DNA of 7,301 nucleotides from JADDRA01 sp038233555. Its GTDB lineage: Bacteria; Actinomycetota; Acidimicrobiia; Acidimicrobiales; CADCSY01. A model generated the notes under the pieces. That model was not told where the DNA came from and ran no database searches. It saw nothing but the letters and a program-made list of their open reading frames with translations. A program made the translations under genes and the position numbers. The stretch is from positions 1 to 7,301 of the forward strand of contig JBBSLT010000124.1 in the NCBI GenBank assembly GCA_038233555.1. The letters run 5' to 3'. This document shows positions 1-5,453 of the stretch, in pieces (the first letter of the stretch is position 1; each line of letters begins with the position of its first letter).

Positions 1-51
1 ACGATGCCTCAGCTCGGGGAGACCGTGGTCACAGAGCGGACCATCACCCGC
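1..51 (+). repeat. Partial direct repeat of the 5' end of the E2 gene
   Basis: Bases 1-26 are identical to 116-141. After a 3-base insertion (27-29), bases 30-51 match 142-163 with two mismatches (positions 33 and 37), so 46 of 48 aligned bases agree. Read in the frame starting at base 1 it gives TMPQLGETVVTERTITRP, the start of a lipoyl domain, then about 18 unrelated residues to a TGA at 109-111. It lacks the rest of the lipoyl domain, including the lipoyl-lysine region. The left edge coincides with the window edge, so its true extent cannot be seen. It may be a duplication remnant, the tail of an upstream gene, or an assembly-end artefact. Confidence 0.75.
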
Positions 52-84
52 CCGGCGCAGCCGGCGGAAGCGTCGACCAGCGCT

Positions 85-95
85 GGACGGAAGGG
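85..95 (+). promoter_or_regulatory. Ribosome binding site of the E2 gene
   Basis: The purine-rich run GGACGGAAGGG ends eight bases before the ATG at 104 and supports that start. The start also places the lipoyl-domain motif at residues 4-13, where this family normally begins. Confidence 0.6.
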
Positions 96-103
96 CCTAT
101 CTG

Positions 104-1564
104 ATGGCTGACATCACGATGCCTCAGCTCGGGGAGACCGTCACTGAGGGGACCATCACCCGCTGGTTCAAGGAGGTGGGCGAGCAGGTCGCCGTCGACG
201 AGACGCTCTTCGAGGTCTCCACCGACAAGGTCGACTCTGAGGTGCCCTCGCCGGTGGCGGGCTACCTGGCCGAGATCCTCGTCCCCACCGGCGGAACCGT
301 GGCGGTGGGAGCAACCCTGGCCGTGGTCTCCGACGCCCCCCGCGACGCCGGCGCCGACAACCGCACCGAGAGTTCCGACGCCGGCCAGGAGCAAGAGGCG
401 CCGGTGGCCCCCGACGACTCCGGCAGCGGTGAGGGGGGAACCGTCGAGCCCGAGGAGCTCCAAGCGGAGGAGGGCTCGCCGACCACCGCCCAACCGCCGT
501 CGGGCACCGGCCAGGAGAGCCAGGGCGCCGGTCGAGCGCCCGATGACACCGGCGACCGCGCCACGGCCACCAACGGCAATCCGTGGGCCACCCGCCTGGT
601 CTCCCCGGTGGTACGGCGTCTGATCACCGAGCACGACCTCGACTTCGACGCCATCGAAGGCACAGGAGCGGGTGGGCGCATTACCCGCAACGACGTGCAG
701 GCCGCCCTCAGCTCCGGCGACGGCCGCACGGCGCCGTCTTCTCGCCGGGCGTCGGCTGCCTCCGGAGCGCTAGGTACGTCGGCATCGTCGCGGCCCGCTC
801 CCTCGCAGGACCGCACGAGAGAAGATCCCGGGGGAGAAGGCCCCAGGGGAGAAGACGAGGTGGTGGCGTTCTCCAACATCCGCCGCCGCACCGCCGAGCA
901 CATGTTGCGCTCCAAGGCCACGTCGGCTCACACGCTGGTGGTGATGGAGGTCGACTACGAAGGCGTCGATCGCGTCCGTGGCGCCGAGAGGGCTCGCTTC
1001 AAGGCCGACGAGGGGATCAGCCTGACCTACCTGCCCTTCGTGAGCCGGGCGGTGGTCGACGCCCTGCGGGAGTTCCCCCTCATGAACGCATCGGTGGGTG
1101 AGGCCCAGCTCGTCGTGCACCGGGACGTACATCTGGGCATCGCCGTCGACCTCCACTTCGAGGGTCTGATGGTGCCGGTGATCCACGGCGCCGGCGAAAA
1201 GCGGCTGCGGGCCCTGGCCCGGGACATCGCCTCCCTGGCGGCCCAGGCCCGGAGCCGCAAGTTGGGCCCCGACGACATCGCCGGGGGCACGTTCACCATC
1301 ACCAACCCCGGTCCTTTCGGCACCCTGGTCACCGGAGCCATCATCAACCAGCCGCAGGTGGCGATCCTGTCCACCGACGGCGTGAAGAAGCGCCCGGTCG
1401 CGGTCGAGCTGGCGGACGGCTCCGACGCCATCGCCGTGCATCCCGTCGGCAACCTGGCCCTCACCTTCGATCACCGGGCGGTCGACGGCGCCTACGCCTC
1501 AGCCTTCGTGGCCCGGGTCAAGGAGATCATCGAAACACGCGAATGGTCGGCCGAGCTGGCCTGA
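104..1564 (+). CDS. sucB: Dihydrolipoamide acyltransferase, E2 subunit of a 2-oxoacid dehydrogenase complex
   Basis: This 486-residue protein is the E2 core of a 2-oxoacid dehydrogenase complex. It passes an acyl group from its own lipoyl arm to CoA, in the cytoplasm. Domains in order: one lipoyl domain (about 2-76) with the modified lysine K42 in STDKVDSEV; an acidic linker (77-160); an E3/E1-binding domain (about 165-201, VSPVVRRLI to GRITRNDV); a second linker; and the catalytic domain (about 253-482) with the active-site DHRAVDG, His457 and Asp461. Many actinobacterial SucB/DlaT proteins carry two or more lipoyl domains, so the single one is on the short side. It sits directly before the lipoate genes and overlaps the next start by one base. 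Succinyl versus acetyl specificity cannot be read from the sequence; sucB is the likeliest name, dlaT/aceF the alternative. Confidence 0.93.
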   Translation: MADITMPQLGETVTEGTITRWFKEVGEQVAVDETLFEVSTDKVDSEVPSPVAGYLAEILVPTGGTVAVGATLAVVSDAPRDAGADNRTESSDAGQEQEAPVAPDDSGSGEGGTVEPEELQAEEGSPTTAQPPSGTGQESQGAGRAPDDTGDRATATNGNPWATRLVSPVVRRLITEHDLDFDAIEGTGAGGRITRNDVQAALSSGDGRTAPSSRRASAASGALGTSASSRPAPSQDRTREDPGGEGPRGEDEVVAFSNIRRRTAEHMLRSKATSAHTLVVMEVDYEGVDRVRGAERARFKADEGISLTYLPFVSRAVVDALREFPLMNASVGEAQLVVHRDVHLGIAVDLHFEGLMVPVIHGAGEKRLRALARDIASLAAQARSRKLGPDDIAGGTFTITNPGPFGTLVTGAIINQPQVAILSTDGVKKRPVAVELADGSDAIAVHPVGNLALTFDHRAVDGAYASAFVARVKEIIETREWSAELA

Positions 1565-3273
1565 TGTTGCGCCTGCGGTGGCTGGGGAGGGTCGCCTACG
1601 GCGAGGCGCTGGCCCTACAGCGGGGACTGGTTTTGTCGTCCGACGACCACCTCTTGCTCTTGGAGCATCCCCCCACCTACACCCTCGGAATGCGCGCCAA
1701 CCTCAGCCACGTCCTCGTCTCGGCGGCGTCGGTGGGGGCCGAGCTGGTGCCCAGCGATCGGGGGGGCCTGGTCACCTACCACGGCCCCGGCCAGCTCGTC
1801 GGCTATCCCATCGTCACCGTGCCCGGTCGGCGAGGTGGAGGAGTGGCCGACACCGTGGCCTGGGTTCGGTCCCTCGAACAGCTCGTCATCGATGTGCTCG
1901 CCGATCTCGGGCTCGCCGGCGCCGAGCGCCACGAGCGTCACCGGGGGGTCTGGTTCGAAGGGGCGAAGATCTGCGCCGTGGGGGTCCGCTTGTCGCGGGG
2001 GCGCTCGATGCACGGGTTCGCCCTCAACGTCGATCCCGACCTGACCATGTTCGATCACATCGTGGCGTGCGGACTGCCTGGCGGTCGGGTGACCTCCTTG
2101 GCGGCGGAGGGTCGGAACATTGCCATGGGCGAGGTGGTCGACGCCATCGTCCGTCGGGCCACCGAACGGTGGGGGAGCGATGGCTGGGAGCGCCAGGACG
2201 TCGTCGAGCCCGCCGGTGGTCGCCTGGACGCGTCGGTCTTCTCTGGCAGGTCGGCCCCGAACGACGCTGAGGCGGTCACCGCCGCACCGGTCCGACTCAC
2301 GGCTCGACTGTCGCAGGCCGGCGTGGGTGCGGGGCTGGCGCTGGCCACCCGCAAGCCGGAGTGGCTGCGGGTTCCGGCCCGGATGGGTCCTGAGTTCTTG
2401 GCTCTGCGCCGCACCGTGGACCGTCTCGATCTCACCACCGTGTGTGAGGAGGCGGGGTGTCCCAACATCTTCGAGTGCTGGGCCGAGGGCACGGCGACCT
2501 TCATGATCAACGGCGAGCGCTGCACCCGGGCATGTGGTTTCTGTCAGGTCGACACCCGCCGACCTTTGGGCCCCGATCCGGACGAGCCCGAGCGGGTGGC
2601 CGAGGCGGTGGCCCGCCTAGGCCTGCGCCACGCCGTGGTGACGGCCGTGGCCCGTGACGACCTTGCCGATGGGGGGGCAGCCGCCTTCGCCGCCACCATC
2701 GCCGCCATCCGTCGCCGCGCCCCGGGGTGCAGCGTGGAGGTCTTGATCCCCGACTGCAAGGGCGACGAGGAGGCGCTGGAGCTCGTGTTCGCCGCTCGCC
2801 CCGAGGTCTGCAACCACAACCTGGAGACTGTCGCCCGACTCCAGCGGGCGGTGCGGCCCTCGGCCGGCTACGCCCGTTCGCTGGCGGTGCTGGCCCGGGC
2901 CAAGGCCGCGGGCCTCGTCACCAAGTCGGGTCTCATCCTCGGCATGGGTGAGACCGACGACGAGGTGATCGGTGCCCTGGCCGATCTGGCCGCCGTCGGG
3001 GTCGACATCGTCACCCTCGGCCAGTACCTCCGTCCCTCGGCCACCCACCTCCCGGTGGCCCGCTGGGTCGAGCCGGCCATCTTCGACGCGCTGCGCCGGG
3101 CCGGCCTCGACCTCGGCATCCGCCACGTCGAGGCGTCACCCCTGACCCGATCGAGCCACCACGCCCGTCAAGCGCTGGCGGCGGTAGGTCTGCCGGCAGA
3201 GTCACAATATGAACGTTCTAATACGACATCCGGAACATTCGGGGATGGCACTTTTACTTCCCAAGACTCGTAA
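1564..3273 (+). CDS. lipB-lipA: Fused octanoyltransferase LipB / lipoyl synthase LipA
   Basis: This 569-residue protein carries both steps of de novo lipoate synthesis. LipB (about 1-205) moves octanoate from acyl carrier protein to target lysines; it shows YHGPGQ (72-77), the catalytic lysine in EGAKICAVGVRL (K135) and the acyl-cysteine in HIVACG (C169). A linker of about 59 residues follows. LipA (about 263-543), a radical-SAM enzyme, inserts the two sulfurs; it begins RKPEW and has the auxiliary cluster motif CX4CX5C (C294, C299, C305), the radical-SAM motif CX3CX2C (C320, C324, C327) and the C-terminal RSSHHA (529-534). All key residues are present, so both halves should be active. The ATG at 1564 is preferred over the in-frame ATG at 1543 because LipB homology begins at MLRLRWLGR and the start overlaps the E2 stop as TGATG. 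No Shine-Dalgarno is visible, which suggests translational coupling. The last 26 residues are atypical. Confidence 0.93.
   Translation: MLRLRWLGRVAYGEALALQRGLVLSSDDHLLLLEHPPTYTLGMRANLSHVLVSAASVGAELVPSDRGGLVTYHGPGQLVGYPIVTVPGRRGGGVADTVAWVRSLEQLVIDVLADLGLAGAERHERHRGVWFEGAKICAVGVRLSRGRSMHGFALNVDPDLTMFDHIVACGLPGGRVTSLAAEGRNIAMGEVVDAIVRRATERWGSDGWERQDVVEPAGGRLDASVFSGRSAPNDAEAVTAAPVRLTARLSQAGVGAGLALATRKPEWLRVPARMGPEFLALRRTVDRLDLTTVCEEAGCPNIFECWAEGTATFMINGERCTRACGFCQVDTRRPLGPDPDEPERVAEAVARLGLRHAVVTAVARDDLADGGAAAFAATIAAIRRRAPGCSVEVLIPDCKGDEEALELVFAARPEVCNHNLETVARLQRAVRPSAGYARSLAVLARAKAAGLVTKSGLILGMGETDDEVIGALADLAAVGVDIVTLGQYLRPSATHLPVARWVEPAIFDALRRAGLDLGIRHVEASPLTRSSHHARQALAAVGLPAESQYERSNTTSGTFGDGTFTSQDS
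3204..3273 (+). other. AT-rich, atypical 3' tail of lipBA overlapping the next control region
   Basis: The end of lipBA encodes a Ser/Thr/Gly/Asn-rich tail after the conserved LipA end. It uses codons otherwise uncommon here (TCA, CAA, TAT, TCT, AAT, ACA, ACT, TTT). By my count bases 3201-3260 contain only 26 G+C in 60, in a window that is otherwise strongly GC-rich. The tail is probably regulatory DNA of the next gene read through by the lipBA frame, rather than conserved protein. This is inferred from composition and position. Confidence 0.5.
3211..3240. promoter_or_regulatory. Pair of GAAC(G/A)TTC sites, possible operator
   Basis: GAACGTTC at 3211-3218 is a perfect 8-base palindrome. GAACATTC at 3233-3240 differs by one base. 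The two start 22 bases apart, about two helical turns, in the AT-rich stretch upstream of the secreted-protein gene. A dimeric regulator could bind here. The GAAC and GTTC halves lack the 4-base spacer of a LexA box, so I do not call it that. The regulator is unknown. Confidence 0.3.
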
Positions 3274-3280
3274 GGCTGGC

Positions 3281-3286
3281 TAGGAT
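3281..3286 (+). promoter_or_regulatory. Possible -10 element of the secreted-protein gene
   Basis: TAGGAT fits the actinobacterial TANNNT -10 pattern and lies 70 bases before the start codon. No good -35 is seen: TTCCCA at 3259-3264 is too close in sequence to background, and TTTACT at 3253-3258 sits 22 bases away. TATAAA at 3295-3300 is an alternative. A promoter somewhere in 3200-3300 is likelier than this exact hexamer. Confidence 0.3.
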
Positions 3287-3310
3287 CCGGGCGTTATAAA
3301 GCCACCAGGA

Positions 3311-3332
3311 GGTCGTTCTACGGGAAACGACC
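3311..3332 (+). promoter_or_regulatory. Leader hairpin upstream of the secreted-protein gene
   Basis: GGTCGTT (3311-3317) and AACGACC (3326-3332) form a perfect 7-bp stem around an 8-base loop in the 83-base gap between lipBA and the next gene. There is no following T-run, so it is not a standard intrinsic terminator. It would lie in the 5' untranslated leader and leaves the ribosome binding site (3344-3348) free. It may stabilise the mRNA or bind a protein. I recognise no known riboswitch. Confidence 0.4.
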
Positions 3333-3343
3333 GTCCAGAGCGC

Positions 3344-3348
3344 GGGAG
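3344..3348 (+). promoter_or_regulatory. Ribosome binding site of the secreted-protein gene
   Basis: GGGAG lies eight bases before the ATG at 3357. The choice of start is confirmed by the signal peptide that begins right after it. Confidence 0.55.
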
Positions 3349-3356
3349 ATAAACAC

Positions 3357-5423
3357 ATGGGTCCATCACGGCGGCTCCGACAGCGGAGTGCCACGGTCTT
3401 TGCCATCTTCCTCGCGGCCATTGGGGTGGCGTTGGGGTTCAGCGGAACTGCAGGCGCCGCCCATCTGACGGTGACCTCCTTGAGCGGCAGCGCCTTCGGC
3501 GTCGAAGCCGGGGGCGATCTCCTCAACATCGAACGCACTCCGTTCGTGGAGATCGGTCCTGGCTCCGGCACGGACTCGGACGACACGCTCAGCGCCGAAG
3601 CCCTCGATCTCCTCGGGGCCGACGTGTTCCCGGTTAGCACGGAGGGGCAGACGGGTGTCAACGGCTTCGTCGTGAGCTCGGCCCAGGTGGCCAACGTCCA
3701 GATCGGTGATCTCAGCGACGACACCGGGGGCGGCCTGCTTGACCTTGGTGGCATCGTCGATGACCTTCTCGGTGGAGGTGGCACCCTCGGCCTCGGGAGT
3801 CTTTTCGACGATCTCTTCGGCGGCACCCTGAGCGCGGACCTGATCCGCAGCGAGTGTGAGTCCAGGCTCAGCTTCGACGGCAATGACAGGCCGGGCTCCA
3901 GAGGCGAGACCGAGGTCGTTGGCCTCGAGGTGCTTGGCGATGCCGTCGGTGACGACGGCGCGCTCCTCAACCTCGACGACAACCCCCTCGTCCTTGCCCT
4001 CGAGGATGCCCTCGACATCGACCTCTTAGCTCTACGGGTCGTCGTCAACGAGCAGGTGGTGACCAGGACCCGTACCTCGACTGGGATCACCGTCAACGCC
4101 CTGCGGCTCACGATCCTCGGTGACGCCGACACCACCGATGCCAACGCGGTCGACGACGATTCGTTGCTCGACATCATCATCGCCCAGTCCCGCTGTGCCT
4201 TGAACTTCGGGCCGACCGGGACCACCACCACCTTGCCCGACGGGACCACCACCACCGTGCCGGACGGCCCCGATGGGCCCGATGACAACGATGCCCGCAA
4301 CGACAGCGACATCTCCAACGAGTCCAACGGCACCGCCGTCATCGAGACTGGTGACGCCAACGCAGTGGGCAACGTGGCCAACACCGAGATCAACCAGACG
4401 GCCAACGCCGCCGGGGGCAGCGATGGCGTGCGCGGCGGCAACGCCGATGTCGACCAGGACGCCACGGTGGTCAACGTCGGTGAGGCCAACGCCAACACCG
4501 GGGCCAACACCGCGGTCGGCAACAACTCCACCAACGTCGCCGAGAACCGCCAGAGGGCGGTGGCTTCGAGCCTCGGCACGACCACGACCGGTACCATCCC
4601 CGGCCTCAACAACGCCGCCAACGACAGCCAGGCCTCGAACACCTCGAACGGCACCGCCGCCATCTCCACCGGTGACGCCAACGCCGTGGGCAATGTGGCC
4701 AACACCGAGATCAACCAGACGGCCGACGCCGCCGGGGGCAGCGATGGCGTGCTCGGGGGCAACGCCGGTGTCGACCAGGACGCCACGGTGGTCAACGTCG
4801 GTGAGGCCAACGCCAACACCGGGGCCAACACCGCCATCGGCAACAACTCCACCAATGTCGCCGAGAACCGCCAGAGGGCGGTGGCAGTGGGTGACGACGG
4901 CATCGTCGATCCGTGCTGTCCCGGGCCCGAGGCCACCAACACCGCCAGCAACACGAGCTCGGCCACCAACGTGTCCGACGGCACGGCCGCCGTCACCACC
5001 GGTGACGCCAATGCTGCCGGCAACGTCGCCGATACCGAGATCAACCAGACCGGCACCGCTGCCGATGGTGGCGGAGGCTCGGTGCCGTGCGGTGGGACCT
5101 GTGCCCCCGAGCCGTGTGGTGAGTGCCCGGGCCAGTGCCCCGATCCCGAGCCTGAGTGCCCGGCTGCTTGTGAGCCCGAACCCGAGCCCTGCGACCCCAC
5201 ACCTTGTGGCGACCCTTGTGACAACGACGACGACCCCTGCGGTTGTTGGTGGAACCCGAGGGGCCGCTGGGGTGGCTTCGGCGGCTCCTCGTCGGCGAGC
5301 CAGTCGGCCACGGTGGTCAACTCCGGGTCGGCCAACGCCAACACCGGGGGCAACACCGCCATCGGCAACAACTCCACCAACGTGGTGACCAATGAACAGA
5401 CGGCGGTAGCGGTAGACGACTGA
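3357..5423 (+). CDS. Secreted N-rich, curlin-like repeat protein with a cysteine-rich insert
   Basis: The function of this 688-residue protein is unknown. A signal peptide (basic RRLRQR, hydrophobic 11-29, likely cleavage after TAGA at 31-34) sends it out of the cell. Residues 35-285 form an acidic, Gly/Leu/Asp-rich domain with two cysteines (C167, C280) that may pair. Its SGITVNALRLT-like and IIIAQSRC segments recall choice-of-anchor P-type domains of actinobacterial exported proteins, a resemblance from memory only. A Thr/Pro linker (about 288-308) follows. Residues 315-688 hold three repeat units with motifs such as TGDANAVGN, EINQT, VDQDATVVN, GEANANTG and GNNSTNV, an Asn/Gly/Gln pattern resembling curlin and other stacked beta-strand repeats. 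Unit 3 is interrupted by a 12-cysteine segment (578-630). No LPXTG motif, C-terminal membrane segment or other anchor is seen. A fibre-forming or amyloid-like surface role is inferred. Codon use supports this frame. Confidence 0.85.
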   Translation: MGPSRRLRQRSATVFAIFLAAIGVALGFSGTAGAAHLTVTSLSGSAFGVEAGGDLLNIERTPFVEIGPGSGTDSDDTLSAEALDLLGADVFPVSTEGQTGVNGFVVSSAQVANVQIGDLSDDTGGGLLDLGGIVDDLLGGGGTLGLGSLFDDLFGGTLSADLIRSECESRLSFDGNDRPGSRGETEVVGLEVLGDAVGDDGALLNLDDNPLVLALEDALDIDLLALRVVVNEQVVTRTRTSTGITVNALRLTILGDADTTDANAVDDDSLLDIIIAQSRCALNFGPTGTTTTLPDGTTTTVPDGPDGPDDNDARNDSDISNESNGTAVIETGDANAVGNVANTEINQTANAAGGSDGVRGGNADVDQDATVVNVGEANANTGANTAVGNNSTNVAENRQRAVASSLGTTTTGTIPGLNNAANDSQASNTSNGTAAISTGDANAVGNVANTEINQTADAAGGSDGVLGGNAGVDQDATVVNVGEANANTGANTAIGNNSTNVAENRQRAVAVGDDGIVDPCCPGPEATNTASNTSSATNVSDGTAAVTTGDANAAGNVADTEINQTGTAADGGGGSVPCGGTCAPEPCGECPGQCPDPEPECPAACEPEPEPCDPTPCGDPCDNDDDPCGCWWNPRGRWGGFGGSSSASQSATVVNSGSANANTGGNTAIGNNSTNVVTNEQTAVAVDD
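4218..4265 (+). repeat. Two 24-base repeats encoding a Thr/Pro linker
   Basis: Two tandem 24-base units each encode GTTTT followed by LPD or VPD. The first 15 bases of each are identical (GGG then four ACC). They form the Thr/Pro linker between the N-terminal domain and the repeat region of the secreted protein. In exported actinobacterial proteins such linkers are often extended and sometimes glycosylated; glycosylation here is not shown. Confidence 0.8.
4299..4565 (+). repeat. Repeat unit 1 of the secreted protein
   Basis: This 89-residue unit (residues 315-403) has a first half running from NDSDISNESNGTA to EINQT and a second half from VDQDATVVN to AENRQRAVA. The block 4350-4564 matches 4671-4885 of unit 2 without gaps at 206 of 215 bases. 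Upstream of 4350 the similarity to unit 2 is clear but weaker. Confidence 0.9.
4620..4886 (+). repeat. Repeat unit 2 of the secreted protein
   Basis: This 89-residue unit (residues 422-510) lies exactly 321 bases after unit 1. A spacer of 18 residues, containing TTTTGTIPG, separates the two. Its core differs from unit 1 at nine bases, of which five are silent and four change residues (N to D, R to L, D to G, V to I). Confidence 0.9.
4950..5420 (+). repeat. Repeat unit 3 of the secreted protein, split by an insert
   Basis: The first half (4950 to about 5069, up to EINQTGTAA) lies 330 bases after unit 2. The second half (5301-5420, QSATVVN through GNNSTNV to the C-terminus) is separated from it by about 231 bases of Gly- and Cys-rich sequence. 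In units 1 and 2 only a short GGSDGV-type spacer occupies that place. This unit is more diverged than units 1 and 2 are from each other. Confidence 0.85.
5070..5300 (+). other. Cysteine-rich Pro/Glu/Asp insert in repeat unit 3
   Basis: The insert encodes about 77 residues. Twelve cysteines fall between C578 and C630, in short spacings such as CGGTC, CGEC, CPGQC, CPAAC, CGDPC and CGC, among Pro, Glu and Asp. An aromatic and glycine patch follows (WWNPRGRWGGFGG). A separate CC pair (520-521) lies just before unit 3. The frame stays open and matches the repeat frame on both sides, so it is a real in-frame insertion. It may be a disulfide-rich knob, a metal-binding patch or a cross-linking site; the sequence does not decide. 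Confidence 0.8.
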
Positions 5424-5447
5424 CCCCTCCACCCGGCGGCGTAGCCT
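5420..5447 (+). promoter_or_regulatory. Predicted promoter of the M24 peptidase gene, leaderless
   Basis: CTGACC (5420-5425) resembles a -35 and TAGCCT (5442-5447) fits the TANNNT -10, with a 16-base spacer. The -10 ends six bases before the ATG at 5454, the geometry expected when transcription starts at the A of ATG. No properly spaced Shine-Dalgarno exists (AAAGG abuts the ATG), which agrees with a leaderless mRNA. The -35 overlaps the end of the preceding gene. Confidence 0.45.
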
Positions 5448-5453
5448 CAAAGG

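Noticed and set aside
1543..1563. Upstream in-frame ATG as the start of lipBA
   Set aside because: It would add seven residues with no LipB similarity and lies inside the E2 gene. The ATG at 1564 fits the family start and the TGATG junction.
3211..3240. LexA/SOS box
   Set aside because: GAAC and GTTC are adjacent with no 4-base spacer, and the neighbouring genes have no DNA-repair role.
3246..3260. Possible sigma-54 site beginning TGGCAC
   Set aside because: The TTGC half at the required spacing is missing, and actinobacteria generally lack sigma-54.
4273..5388. Second + strand frame of 371 codons inside the repeat region
   Set aside because: It yields Thr/Pro/Arg low-complexity sequence and is a frame shadow of the repeat codons.
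3254..5392. Antisense open frame of 712 codons opposite the secreted-protein gene
   Set aside because: It mirrors the sense gene and its repeats, with Leu/Ser/Ala/Pro-rich low-complexity product. GC-rich codon bias removes stops on the other strand. The sense frame has a signal peptide, ribosome binding site and in-register repeats.
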